Shown: positions 1 to 8,447 of the stretch, one piece after another
Layout: the number at the start of each line of letters is the position of its first letter
How positions within the stretch are numbered: the first letter of the stretch is position 1
DNA from: Anaerovirgula multivorans
GTDB taxonomy: Bacteria > Bacillota > Clostridia > Peptostreptococcales > Natronincolaceae
Reading direction: 5' to 3'
Length of the DNA stretch: 64,000 bases
Assembly (NCBI RefSeq): GCF_900188145.1
Contig: NZ_FZOJ01000003.1
Location: 186,001-250,000 of the forward strand
Notes under the pieces: generated by a model
Database searches by the model: none
What the model saw: the letters and a program-made list of their open reading frames with translations, nothing else
Told to the model about the DNA's origin: nothing
Position numbers and translations under genes: made by a program

Positions 1-29
1 GAAGCTAAATTTAAGTTTATTATAACCAA

Positions 30-578
30 TTAATAGGATTTGTCAAGGGTCTTTTTATCATATTCTTTAACTGTCTTTAGTCCAATGAAAAAATATTGGA
101 TAAAAGCATAGATCGTTATCATAATAGCTAGATATACAAATAACCTCCCATAAGGGAGCCCAAAGGCTACTGACAAAATGGCCCCATAAAACACAATGGT
201 TGCTAATTTACCATACTTGTTGGCGGGAATAACAACCTTTTCCTTCTTAAAATATAAAAACATGCCACCAATCACCATGCAAAGTTCTTTTATTCCTACC
301 ACAATAATAACCCATAATGGTAATATTCTTTTTATGGTAAAACATATGAGTACTGTAAGCTGCATGAGTTTATCAGCTAAAGGATCCATAGCCTGCCCCC
401 ACTTAGTGGTGAGGTCATATTTTCTTGCGATATATCCATCCAATACATCAGTAATCCCTGCAACGATAAAAATATAGGATGAAACCATGATATATTTTTC
501 AGAGGAAGAGAAAAATACCATAATAAATAAGGGAATCAGAAAAAAACGCAATGTCGTTAAAATATTTGGTAGATTCAT
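30..578 (-). CDS. pgsA: CDP-diacylglycerol--glycerol-3-phosphate 3-phosphatidyltransferase
   Basis: Integral membrane CDP-alcohol phosphotransferase of 182 residues. PgsA joins CDP-diacylglycerol to glycerol 3-phosphate, the committed step to phosphatidylglycerol and cardiolipin. The family signature D-x2-D-G-x2-A-R-x8-G-x3-D-x3-D is complete (D44, D47, G48, A51, R52, G61, D65, D69), and the rest is mostly hydrophobic helices. Length is normal for bacterial PgsA. The ATG has AAGAGGTG a few bases upstream. The gene reads toward the window edge. No same-pathway neighbour is visible, so the gene may end an operon that begins elsewhere. Family assignment is firm; the exact alcohol acceptor is inferred. 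Confidence 0.93.
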   Translation of the reverse strand: MNLPNILTTLRFFLIPLFIMVFFSSSEKYIMVSSYIFIVAGITDVLDGYIARKYDLTTKWGQAMDPLADKLMQLTVLICFTIKRILPLWVIIVVGIKELCMVIGGMFLYFKKEKVVIPANKYGKLATIVFYGAILSVAFGLPYGRLFVYLAIMITIYAFIQYFFIGLKTVKEYDKKTLDKSY

Positions 579-690
579 AAAGCACCTCTTTTCTTACTTA
601 GTGCAGGATGCCCACTAAATGATCTCTGGGCTTTATTTCTAGTTCAATATATATCTTATCATAATCTTCTATGATTTCAAAATCCCCTTA

Positions 691-720
691 TATAGATATA
701 CGCTTATAGAAAGAATAAAG
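691..720. repeat. Fragment resembling the tail of the dispersed palindromic element
   Basis: The stretch TATATAGATATACGCTTATA closely matches the reverse complement of the right flank of the element copy near 30.5 kb. No core (the paired CCGTAG stem) is present. It is probably a degenerate remnant or a chance AT-rich match. Confidence 0.25.
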
Positions 721-723
721 TTT

Positions 724-1050
724 CTATTTTACTACTTTTATTGAATATCTCCTATCTAAATATTCTACTAGAATTCTAATCATCTCCTCATGACTGCTAT
801 TAAATACTTCCCACTGCCTTTTATAATTTGCATAAATTAAACGTTTCGTATAGTTATACATGGGGATATCTTTATACACACAAAGTCTTGACACCCTTCC
901 ATTTCCAGCTGTCAAACTATTTGGATTAATCCCAAATTCCACCTCATCTCGATGAACTAAGGCATACCAATAAAAATTATCTATTTCTCCTCGAATATAA
1001 CCATATCTATTTTTACTACTGCAAACTCTGATATTTAGAGACATACTCAC
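724..1050 (-). CDS. Hypothetical protein, 108 aa
   Basis: I do not recognise this protein. It is basic and soluble-looking, with no membrane segment or signal peptide. It is rich in Tyr, Arg and Asn, with a C-terminal helix that looks amphipathic (about residues 85-105). The ATG has a strong GGAGGGGTGAGT leader, which argues for a real translated gene. It stands alone between pgsA and a divergent lipoprotein gene. No conserved catalytic motif is evident. Confidence 0.6.
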   Translation of the reverse strand: MSMSLNIRVCSSKNRYGYIRGEIDNFYWYALVHRDEVEFGINPNSLTAGNGRVSRLCVYKDIPMYNYTKRLIYANYKRQWEVFNSSHEEMIRILVEYLDRRYSIKVVK

Positions 1051-1154
1051 CCCTCCATTAAGCTATATTTAAATTTTATGTGTATTTTTCTTATCCTATA
1101 CTTGTTTTGTAATGAATGATCCGTTTTCTCCCTAATTAATTAGAAAGCTTCTAT

Positions 1155-1195
1155 AAGTGACTACCACCAAATCTATGATTTGGTGGTAGTCACTT
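1155..1195. repeat. Perfect 18-bp hairpin, repeat family H (copy 1)
   Basis: Arms AAGTGACTACCACCAAAT and ATTTGGTGGTAGTCACTT enclose a CTATG loop, a perfect 18-bp stem. Related hairpins with the same ATTT...AGTCACTT right arm and a 5-nt CTATG or CTTTG loop occur at 14.2 kb and twice at 44.1-44.2 kb. It could act as a terminator for the gene to its left, but recurrence and lack of a clean T-tract suggest a repeat element, possibly a transposon-end hairpin. Confidence 0.7.
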
Positions 1196-1285
1196 AGTTT
1201 ATTTATCTAGACAATAACACACATTTTTCCCTTCTGAATATAATGAAATAGAGGCAACTTTTTATAATAAATTGGAGGGATTACG

Positions 1286-2296
1286 GTGAAGCATCTTAAA
1301 TTGACTAGTATTTTTATTGTCATAATTATGATTACTGCATTATTTTTATCAGGATGCAGCAGTAAAGATTCAGAACTAACGAAAATTACTTTAATGGAGG
1401 TAACCCATTCTGTATTCTATGCTCCACAATATGTGGCTATTACAGAAGGTTTTTTTGAAGAAGAGGGGTTAGAGGTAGAGCTCATTGATGGCCAAGGTGC
1501 CGATAAGGTAATGGCTGCTCTCCTCAGCGATCAAGTACAAGTTGGTTTTATGGGACCTGAAGCATCGGTTTATGTCTACCTTCAAGGTAAAGACGATTAT
1601 GCCGTTAATTTTGCCCAATTGACCCAAAGAGATGGTTCCTTTATTGTGTCAAGGGAACCTAGTCCAAACTTTACTTTTGAAGAACTACAGGGAAAAGAAA
1701 TATTGGGAGGTCGTAAAGGCGGTATGCCTAATATGACACTTGAATATGTGCTAAAAAACAATGGACTTATACCAGGAGCAGACTTAAATGTTAGAACAGA
1801 TGTTCAATTTGGTGTAATGGCTGGTGCCTTTGCTGCTGGTGAGGCAGACTATACTACTTTATTTGAACCTACCGCTTCCATGGTAGAAAAGGAAGGCGTT
1901 GGTTATGTAGTGGCTTCAGTAGGTGAAGAAAGCGGATATATTCCTTACACCGCCTACTCTGCTAAACAGAGTTATATAGAAAAAAATCCTGAGATTATCC
2001 AGAAATTCACTAACGCTGTATATAAAGGCATGCTCTGGATAGAAAGCCACAGCGCTGAAGAAGTTGCAAATTCTCTACAACCACACTTCCCTGATTCTGA
2101 TTTAGATATATTGATCACTGTTGTAGAAAGATATCGTTCTATTGGCGCTTGGGCTCCAAACCTAGTGTTAACAAAGGAAGGATTAGACAGACTACAGGAT
2201 GTTATGGCAGAAGCTGGAGAATTAAGCCAAAGGGTTCCTTATGATGAAATAGTTGTTACAGGCTTTGCCGAAAATGCAATGAAAAACATACAATAA
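1286..2296 (+). CDS. NMT1/THI5-type ABC substrate-binding lipoprotein
   Basis: Periplasmic-binding-protein fold of the NMT1/SsuA/TauA type, 336 residues. The N-terminus has a lipoprotein signal with lipobox L-S-G-C (Cys about residue 24). After it comes a typical opening in which the ligand approaches a 'YAPQYVA' strand, then 'EGFFEEEGL' and a 'GADKVMAALLSDQVQVGF' region. The start is GTG with GGAGGGA five bases upstream. Relatives feed ABC importers for pyrimidine precursors, sulfonates or aromatic compounds, but no permease or ATPase gene adjoins this one, so it is an orphan binding protein here. The ligand cannot be told from sequence. A hairpin terminator follows directly. Confidence 0.85.
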   Translation: MKHLKLTSIFIVIIMITALFLSGCSSKDSELTKITLMEVTHSVFYAPQYVAITEGFFEEEGLEVELIDGQGADKVMAALLSDQVQVGFMGPEASVYVYLQGKDDYAVNFAQLTQRDGSFIVSREPSPNFTFEELQGKEILGGRKGGMPNMTLEYVLKNNGLIPGADLNVRTDVQFGVMAGAFAAGEADYTTLFEPTASMVEKEGVGYVVASVGEESGYIPYTAYSAKQSYIEKNPEIIQKFTNAVYKGMLWIESHSAEEVANSLQPHFPDSDLDILITVVERYRSIGAWAPNLVLTKEGLDRLQDVMAEAGELSQRVPYDEIVVTGFAENAMKNIQ

Positions 2297-2316
2297 TCCT
2301 AATCTCTAGTAAAATA

Positions 2317-2349
2317 AAATCCACCTACTATTTAAAGATAGGTGGATTT
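2317..2349. terminator. Bidirectional hairpin terminator
   Basis: Perfect 11-bp stem AAATCCACCTA / TAGGTGGATTT with A- and T-rich flanks on both sides. It lies between the end of the binding-protein gene (plus) and the stop of a small minus-strand reading frame, so it can serve both. Confidence 0.85.
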
Positions 2350-2463
2350 CTATTTTATTCGTTGCTTCCTATACTTTAGAATGTGCCATAAAATGAAACC
2401 AAAAGCAGCAAAGCCTAAGACAATTGCAATGATGGTATAGGACATGATAATGAAATTTGTCAA
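2350..2463 (-). CDS. Possible single-pass membrane peptide, 37 aa
   Basis: A short frame with TTG start at 2463 preceded by GAGGTGAGG; an internal ATG at 2445 would give 31 residues. The product has one hydrophobic helix (about residues 9-28, rich in Ile, Ala, Gly, Phe) and a basic tail ending in lysine- and arginine-rich residues. The frame stops right at the terminator hairpin, which fits a real gene. It could also be the distal end of nothing at all; only conservation in relatives would settle it. No function assigned. Confidence 0.4.
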   Translation of the reverse strand: MTNFIIMSYTIIAIVLGFAAFGFILWHILKYRKQRIK

Positions 2464-2536
2464 TCAACCTCACCTCAGTAAAATATAATAATGATGATTT
2501 ACCGATAGTATTCCCCTATACCTTTTAAAATAGTCT

Positions 2537-3403
2537 TTATTTTAAGTTATTCTTTAGCAGTTCTTCAATTAGTTCATTATCATTCATAGGAAAAATGTGT
2601 ACTCCTGGTACTATTTTTTTCATCTCTTGAAGCAATTCTTCTGCTATCTCTTTTCCTGCTTCCCGGCCCTTGATTTCTAATCTATCTATCAATTCATCCG
2701 GCACATGAATCCCAGGAACCTTTCTATTTAGAAACTTAGCTAGCTTAACACTTTTTAGGGGCATTAGTCCATAAATAATAGGCACTTGGATATTATCTAC
2801 TTTCTTTAAAAATTTCTCTAATTTTTTAATATCAAATATTGGTTGAGTTTGAAAAAAGCCTACACCAGCTTCTATTTTTTGATGTAACTTATCTAATTCC
2901 TTTTCTATATCCTCAGCTGTTGGATTAACTACAGCTCCTATAAAGAAGTCAGTTTGCCCTTCTATAGGATTTCCCATACTATCCTTTCCATTATTTAGAT
3001 TATGAGCAACTTTAGCTAAGCCTATAGAATCCATATCAAATACCCCAGTTGCATCTGGATGATCTCCTTGTTCAGGTGAATCTCCAGTTAAGGTTAAGAT
3101 ATTTTTTACTCCTAGTGCATTTGCACCAAGCAGCTCCGATTGCAAAGCTAATTTATTTCTATCTCTACAAGTGAAATGAAAGATAGCCTCTGTATTTAAA
3201 TCCCGTTGTACTAAATAGCCTAAAATGATGGAGCTCATCCTCATGCTAGCCATAGGGTTGTCAGTAATGTTTACTGCATCCACCAGCTTCAACAGAGGCT
3301 TTATTTTTTCGTAGGTTTCCTTTACATCACCTGATTTAGGTGGTTCTATCTCCATCGTAATTACAAATTCATTTTCTTCAAGTCTTCTCTTTAATGTCTT
3401 CAT
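2537..3403 (-). CDS. metF: Methylenetetrahydrofolate reductase (MetF type)
   Basis: TIM-barrel flavoprotein of 288 residues that reduces 5,10-methylene-THF to 5-methyl-THF, the methyl donor of the adjacent MetH. Visible family features are the early 'EIEPPKSGDV' strand, 'VNITDNPMASMRMSS', 'HFTCRDRN' (folate/flavin region), 'LTGDSP' and 'FFQTQPIFD'. Six bases separate it from metH upstream, so it is the last gene of the SAM-riboswitch operon. The electron donor (NADH or ferredoxin through MetV-like partners) is not evident; the metV gene of this window lies far away at 39.7 kb. A decayed second metF fragment occurs beside that metV. Confidence 0.93.
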   Translation of the reverse strand: MKTLKRRLEENEFVITMEIEPPKSGDVKETYEKIKPLLKLVDAVNITDNPMASMRMSSIILGYLVQRDLNTEAIFHFTCRDRNKLALQSELLGANALGVKNILTLTGDSPEQGDHPDATGVFDMDSIGLAKVAHNLNNGKDSMGNPIEGQTDFFIGAVVNPTAEDIEKELDKLHQKIEAGVGFFQTQPIFDIKKLEKFLKKVDNIQVPIIYGLMPLKSVKLAKFLNRKVPGIHVPDELIDRLEIKGREAGKEIAEELLQEMKKIVPGVHIFPMNDNELIEELLKNNLK

Positions 3404-3409
3404 GTTTTA

Positions 3410-5818
3410 TTAGCTCCTCACTTTTAATTTTTCTAGAATTTTAACAGCAGTTACAGCATCTTGACTATATCCATCTGCTCCTGATTCTTTAGCATATTCT
3501 TCTGTAACTACTGCTCCTCCGACAATTATCTTTATATCTGGTAAAACATTTCGAATATATTTTATGGTTCGGGGAATCTCCACCATTGTTGTTGTCATTA
3601 ATGCGCTTAATCCAACAAATTCTGCCTTTTCTATTTTTGCAGCTTCTAAAAAATCCTCTGCTTCAACATCTTTACCTAAATCCACCACATGATAGCCATG
3701 ATTTTTTAGTATGACAGCAACTATATTTTTTCCTATATCATGTATATCTCCCTTTACGGTTCCAATGATAATTGTACCTTTTTTCCTCATCTCATCATTA
3801 GAGCTTACATACTTTTCTAAACACTGAAATGCTTTTTCAGCAACTTCAGCACTTAGTATCAATTGTGGTAAAAAGAACTCTCCACTATTAAATTTCTCAC
3901 CAACAATTTCTAGACCAGGTACCAACCCTTCATTAATGATTCCTAATGGCTTTATCCCCTGTTCTATTAAAGTTTCTACTGCCTCTACCACATTTTCAGA
4001 TCCTGCAATAATTTGCTTTTGAATTGCTTCAAAGGATGGTTTTCCTATAGGCTTCTCCAAAGATTTTGCAGGATTCTTCACTGCTTCATCTTTTTGCACA
4101 CTGTTATTTTTTATATAATTCTTTGCTTTTTGATCCCTTCCCGCTAAAAGGGATGCGGCTTCCCATATATCTACCATCTGTCTATCCAGTGGATTTATGA
4201 TAGCTAGATCCAAACCATTTACAATCGTCATTGCTAGAAAAGCTGCATTAATCTTACTTCTGTTTGGTAAACCATGGGAAACATTACTAACTCCTAGAAT
4301 TGTATTAACACCAAGTTTTTCCTTAACCATCTTCATCGTTTTTAATGTTTCTATTGAGGCTTTGTCATCAGTGCCAATCGTTAATGCTAGACAATCAATA
4401 TAGATATCCCTTCGAGGTATACCATATTCCTCACATGCATTTACAATCTTTTCTGCAACTTTATAACGCTCCTCAGCTGTTGAGGGTATTCCTTTTTCAT
4501 CCAAGGTTAATCCTACGATACTAGCCCCATAGTATTTGATAATTGGTAAAATCTCTTGAAGATTTTTTTCTTCACCATTCACAGAATTTACTAAGGCTTT
4601 ACCGTTGTAAATTTGTAGTGCTTTATTTATTACATCTTTGCTGGTAGAATCTATCATCAGTGGAACGTTTATTCTTTGCTGTAGCAAGTTAATAAGATTA
4701 TACATCGTCTCAACTTCGTCAATACCATGGGTTCCTATATTTATATCCAGCATATGGGCACCTGCCTCTACTTGGATATCCGCTTCATTTTGTATAATAC
4801 TAAATTCCTTTTTCCTTAAACCTTCTGCCAATCTTTTACGGGCTGTGGGGTTAATTCGTTCCCCTACAATTAAAGGCATTTGATTATTTCCCATATAAAC
4901 TACTTTTTCCTTGCTTGCTAAAACACTTTCTTCCTGAACAGCTCTTTTGTGGGGTGTAAATCCTTCTACTCTTTTTCTAATAGCGGCTGTATATGAGGGT
5001 GTGCTGCCACAGCAGGAGCCAAATATATTGACACCTATATGAAAATAGGATTCCAAAGCCTGTATAAATGCTTCAGGTTCTAAGGAATAGCTTGCCTTTC
5101 CTTCTATTAGTTGAGGTAAACCGGCATTAGGCTGAACAATCACTGGAAGATTTGTACTGTGGACTATTTCTTCCACAACACTGAATAATGCATCAGGTCC
5201 ACCGGAACAATTTGCTCCAATAGCTGCTGCCCCAAGACTTTCCAGTACAACTGCTGCACTGGCAGGGCTTACACCGGTTAGTGTACGTCTCCCCTCAAAG
5301 GTTAAAGTACATATTACAGGAATACTGCATACATCTCGTGCCGCCAGTAGAGCCGCTCGAATCTCTCCAAGATCATGAAAGGTTTCCAGTAAAATAAAAT
5401 CTGGCTCGGCTTCTGCTAAAGCACCTATTTGTTCTTTAAAGATTTCATATATTTCTTCAAAGGTCAATGTCCCTAAGGGTTCTATAAATTGTCCAGTTGG
5501 TCCAACAGAGGCAGCAACATATCTATTTAACCGATTAGCCGCCTTTTTTGCTACCTTCACTGCTGCCGCATTAATTTCCTTCACCTTATTCTGCAATCCA
5601 TACTCAGTTAACTTTAATCTGTTACCTCCGAAGGAATTTGTACTGATTACATCTGCTCCCGCCTTCAAATAAGCTAAATGAATTTCTTCCAGTTGTTCAG
5701 GTTTTTCTATGTTTAATAACTCAGGACAATCACCAGGTTTAAGTCCTTTTTCTAATAACATGGTTCCCATACCACCATCGAATACTAATACCTTTTCTAA
5801 AATATGAGCACTGCTCAT
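3410..5818 (-). CDS. metH: Cobalamin-dependent methionine synthase, short form without activation domain
   Basis: Transfers methyl from 5-methyl-THF to homocysteine through bound cobalamin. Domains in order: homocysteine-binding barrel (1-290) with zinc ligands C204, C269 and C270; pterin-binding barrel (about 310-565); cobalamin cap helices (about 600-675); B12 domain (677-802) with the D-x-H-x-x-G motif at D691, H693, G696 as lower axial ligand. The C-terminal SAM-dependent reactivation domain of E. coli MetH (about 1,200 residues) is absent, as in other short clostridial or Thermotoga enzymes, so reactivation must come from another protein. Its start overlaps the end of the upstream PLP gene by four bases, consistent with translational coupling. 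Confidence 0.94.
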   Translation of the reverse strand: MSSAHILEKVLVFDGGMGTMLLEKGLKPGDCPELLNIEKPEQLEEIHLAYLKAGADVISTNSFGGNRLKLTEYGLQNKVKEINAAAVKVAKKAANRLNRYVAASVGPTGQFIEPLGTLTFEEIYEIFKEQIGALAEAEPDFILLETFHDLGEIRAALLAARDVCSIPVICTLTFEGRRTLTGVSPASAAVVLESLGAAAIGANCSGGPDALFSVVEEIVHSTNLPVIVQPNAGLPQLIEGKASYSLEPEAFIQALESYFHIGVNIFGSCCGSTPSYTAAIRKRVEGFTPHKRAVQEESVLASKEKVVYMGNNQMPLIVGERINPTARKRLAEGLRKKEFSIIQNEADIQVEAGAHMLDINIGTHGIDEVETMYNLINLLQQRINVPLMIDSTSKDVINKALQIYNGKALVNSVNGEEKNLQEILPIIKYYGASIVGLTLDEKGIPSTAEERYKVAEKIVNACEEYGIPRRDIYIDCLALTIGTDDKASIETLKTMKMVKEKLGVNTILGVSNVSHGLPNRSKINAAFLAMTIVNGLDLAIINPLDRQMVDIWEAASLLAGRDQKAKNYIKNNSVQKDEAVKNPAKSLEKPIGKPSFEAIQKQIIAGSENVVEAVETLIEQGIKPLGIINEGLVPGLEIVGEKFNSGEFFLPQLILSAEVAEKAFQCLEKYVSSNDEMRKKGTIIIGTVKGDIHDIGKNIVAVILKNHGYHVVDLGKDVEAEDFLEAAKIEKAEFVGLSALMTTTMVEIPRTIKYIRNVLPDIKIIVGGAVVTEEYAKESGADGYSQDAVTAVKILEKLKVRS

Positions 5819-6960
5819 ATCCTCACCTCCATAGCTTGATTAAAGTCCGCAATTAAATCTTCTACATCTTCTAAACCTAATGATACCCTAATCAACTCCT
5901 CTGTAATCCCTAATTTTTCTCGCTCTTCCTTTGGAATGGAGGCATGGGACATCAATACTGGATAAGAGACTATTGTTTCTATCCCCCCTAAACTCACGGC
6001 AACCGCTGGAAGACGAATGGCTTTTAAAAAGGCTTTTGTCAATTCTACTGATTTCATTTTAAAGGATAGAACTGCTCCAGGGCCTGAGGCTTGAGAAAAA
6101 TGGATATCCCTGCCTTCATGATGTTGAAGTCCAAGATAAAAAACCTCAGCCACTGATTCATGATTAAGAAGCCATTCAGCAAGCTTCATTGCACTTTTTT
6201 GTTGATAATCCATTCGAACTTTTAATGTTTTCAGCCCTCTTAAGAGGAGCCAGCTATCCTGTGGTCCTAAGATGGCTCCTATAGTATTTTGTAGTTTATA
6301 TATTTTGTTAGCAAGAGAAGAATCCTTTACCACCACTAATCCCCCTACAACATCACTATGTCCTCCAATAAACTTGGTGGCACTATGCATAACGATATCA
6401 ACACCTAACTCCAGTGGTCTTTGAAGATAAGGAGACAAAAAAGTGTTATCTACCATCACTATAAGATTATGTTTCTTTGCAAGAGCGATCGCTCCCTTTA
6501 AATCAGTTACTTTTAACAAAGGATTTGATGGAGTTTCCAAATATAATCCTTTCGTATTGTTTTGAATATTTTTTTCAATATCCTGTAAATCCTGCGCATC
6601 TACAAAGGTTACTTCAACACCATGGTCTTTTAAGATACTTGTACAGGCTCGATAGGTTCCTCCATATATATCTTTGCCAACCAAAATATGGTCTCCCTTA
6701 GAAAAAGTTAAAAGAACTGATGTGATAGCTGCCATTCCAGAAGCAAAAGCGAAGCCTGCACTTCCTCCCTCTAGCTCTGCAATGGTCCCCTCCAAGCTTT
6801 TCCTTGTGGGATTTCCTGATCGTGAATAATCATATTCTCCCATAGCCTCTATATTTTCTTGATGAAAGGTAGAAACTTGATATATAGGTACACTTACAGC
6901 CCCCGTATGGGGATCTTTACTACTACTGTTGTGAATCAATTTTGTTGCAAATTTCATCAT
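5815..6960 (-). CDS. Cys/Met metabolism PLP enzyme (cystathionine gamma-synthase/lyase family), copy 2
   Basis: A 381-residue fold-type I PLP enzyme of the MetB/MetC/MegL family. It has the substrate-loop 'DYSRSGNPT' (about 44-52), 'ETPSNP' (142-147), the aspartate in 'VDNTFLSP' and the PLP lysine in 'HSATKFIGG' (K196). Family members make or break cystathionine or sulfhydrylate homoserine esters. The pair of paralogues in this operon suggests one works in synthesis (gamma-synthase or sulfhydrylase-like) and one in beta-elimination, but residues visible by eye do not decide which. It overlaps metH by four bases and follows its paralogue by one base. Two adjacent ATG codons (residues 1 and 2) are both possible starts. 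Confidence 0.88.
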   Translation of the reverse strand: MMKFATKLIHNSSSKDPHTGAVSVPIYQVSTFHQENIEAMGEYDYSRSGNPTRKSLEGTIAELEGGSAGFAFASGMAAITSVLLTFSKGDHILVGKDIYGGTYRACTSILKDHGVEVTFVDAQDLQDIEKNIQNNTKGLYLETPSNPLLKVTDLKGAIALAKKHNLIVMVDNTFLSPYLQRPLELGVDIVMHSATKFIGGHSDVVGGLVVVKDSSLANKIYKLQNTIGAILGPQDSWLLLRGLKTLKVRMDYQQKSAMKLAEWLLNHESVAEVFYLGLQHHEGRDIHFSQASGPGAVLSFKMKSVELTKAFLKAIRLPAVAVSLGGIETIVSYPVLMSHASIPKEEREKLGITEELIRVSLGLEDVEDLIADFNQAMEVRI

Positions 6961-6961
6961 A

Positions 6962-8104
6962 TCACCTCATCGCATGTTCTAAATCTCTAATAATATCATC
7001 AGCTGATTCAATTCCTACAGACAACCGCAACAACCTATCATTTACTCCTAGTTCATCAAGAATTTCCTTAGGTATAGAAGCATGGGTTTGTACCATAGGG
7101 TAGGTTAACAAAGTTTCTACGCCCCCTAAGCTTTCAGCAAAGGCAATTAACTGTACTCCTTTTAAAATTTTCTTAATTTGATTTACATCTTTTACTGAAA
7201 AAGAAACCATAGATCCAAAACCACTTGCCTGCTTTCTACATATTTCATGTCCTTCGTGTTCTATCAGTCCTGGATAATAAATCTCCTCTATATTTCTATT
7301 CTCCTTTAACCAATGTGCTATTTTAAAGGCATTCTCCTGTTGTTTATCCATTCTGAGGCCAAGAGTCTTCATTCCCCTTAATAATAGCCAACTATCAAAG
7401 GGAGCAAGGACAGCTCCTATTGTTTTTTGAATTACTCTTAACTTTTCAGCCAGCTCTCCTTTGTCTTTAATCACAAGCAACCCTGCCAAAAGATCGTTAT
7501 GTCCTCCTAAAAACTTAGTTCCACTATGAAGAACAATATCCGCCCCCAATTCAATAGGTCTCTGATAATAGGGGGTAAGAAAGGTATTATCAACAATTGT
7601 TAACCAATCTCTTGAACGAGCAAATTCAGATATTTCTCTAATGTTTGAAATCTTCATCATAGGATTAGAAGGTGTTTCAATGAAAATAGCCTTTGTGCTT
7701 TCTCTAGTATCATTAACTATATTGCTTATTTTACTGGTATCTGTATAAGTAAACTCTATTCCATATTTTTTATATAATTCTTCAAACAATCGATAAGTTC
7801 CACCATATAAGTCATTGGACACAATAATATGATCACCTGGTAAAAATATTTGAAACAGATTAGCTATTGCTGCCATACCAGTAGAAAATGCAAAGCCTTC
7901 ACTTCCACCCTCAAGAATTGCTATGGTTTTTTCTACCTTCTCTCGGGTTGGATTTGTCTCTCTAGAATAGTCAAATCCAGTAGATTCATACAAACCAGGA
8001 TGTCTAAAGGTTGCACTTTGGTATATAGGGAAACTAATAGCTCCAGTACGTTGATCATAGCTATGATCACCATGGACTAGCTTGGTATCAATATGATAAT
8101 TCAA
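6962..8104 (-). CDS. Cys/Met metabolism PLP enzyme (cystathionine gamma-synthase/lyase family), copy 1
   Basis: First gene of the methionine operon, 380 residues, clearly paralogous to its neighbour. It keeps 'DYSRETNPT', 'ETPSNP', 'VDNTFLTP' and the PLP lysine in 'HSGTKFLGG' (K197). It presumably acts in the homocysteine-forming branch that feeds MetH, but cystathionine gamma-synthase, gamma-lyase and O-acetylhomoserine sulfhydrylase cannot be separated here. The leader is a SAM-I riboswitch with terminator, so transcription should fall when SAM is abundant. The GGGCGGGAGG leader in front of the ATG gives a strong ribosome site. Confidence 0.88.
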   Translation of the reverse strand: MNYHIDTKLVHGDHSYDQRTGAISFPIYQSATFRHPGLYESTGFDYSRETNPTREKVEKTIAILEGGSEGFAFSTGMAAIANLFQIFLPGDHIIVSNDLYGGTYRLFEELYKKYGIEFTYTDTSKISNIVNDTRESTKAIFIETPSNPMMKISNIREISEFARSRDWLTIVDNTFLTPYYQRPIELGADIVLHSGTKFLGGHNDLLAGLLVIKDKGELAEKLRVIQKTIGAVLAPFDSWLLLRGMKTLGLRMDKQQENAFKIAHWLKENRNIEEIYYPGLIEHEGHEICRKQASGFGSMVSFSVKDVNQIKKILKGVQLIAFAESLGGVETLLTYPMVQTHASIPKEILDELGVNDRLLRLSVGIESADDIIRDLEHAMR

Positions 8105-8142
8105 ATTACCTCCCGCCCTTTCATATAATAGATTTTGGTATT

Positions 8143-8173
8143 AGAAAAACCTCTTTAAAGATAAAGAGGTTTT
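8143..8173 (-). terminator. Riboswitch-controlled intrinsic terminator
   Basis: On the minus strand an AAACCTCTTTA / TAAAGAGGTTT stem followed by a T-run lies directly after the SAM-I aptamer and before the first gene of the met operon. This is the expected expression platform: formed when SAM is bound. Confidence 0.9.
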
Positions 8174-8180
8174 GGTTTCC

Positions 8181-8290
8181 TTTCTTATCTTTCAGCTTAC
8201 GCTGTAGGAATTAGCACCGGGCACATATCTATCTATGCACTGGTTGCTGGGTTTCATAGGGCCTATTCCCTCCACCTCTCTGAATAAGAG
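8181..8290 (-). promoter_or_regulatory. SAM-I (S-box) riboswitch aptamer
   Basis: Read on the minus strand it has the canonical S-box blocks in order: CTTATTCAGAGAGGTGGAGG, then GGCCCTATGAAACCC and GCAACC, then the GTGCCCGGTGCTAATTCC block and a closing GAAAGATAAG that pairs with the first strand (P1). It binds S-adenosylmethionine and controls the downstream terminator. The context, a homocysteine/methionine/methyl-THF operon, fits exactly. Confidence 0.97.
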
Positions 8291-8328
8291 TATAAATAAT
8301 TAAATTTTATATTTTCTGATAGTTTAAA

Positions 8329-8357
8329 ATTATATAGTAATTACATGCTAATGTCAA
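8329..8357 (-). promoter_or_regulatory. Consensus sigma-A promoter of the methionine operon
   Basis: On the minus strand TTGACA (8352-8357), a 17-bp spacer and TATAAT (8329-8334), a perfect housekeeping promoter about 40 bp ahead of the riboswitch. The surrounding 8291-8447 stretch is otherwise plain AT-rich DNA. Confidence 0.85.
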
Positions 8358-8447
8358 CATTATATTTTAAAAATATATTTTAAAAATAATAAATATAAAA
8401 GGTAACTCCTTCATTAAATTTTACTTTAAGAAAAACCACTCTTTTTA

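Noticed and set aside
600..690. Possible C-terminal coding remnant between pgsA and the 108-aa gene (minus strand)
   Set aside because: About 28 open codons ahead of a stop, but no start codon and no recognised homology; too short to support.
8181..8290. T-box or cobalamin riboswitch for the methionine operon
   Set aside because: The leader matches the SAM-I consensus blocks in order; no T-box sequence or B12-box is present.
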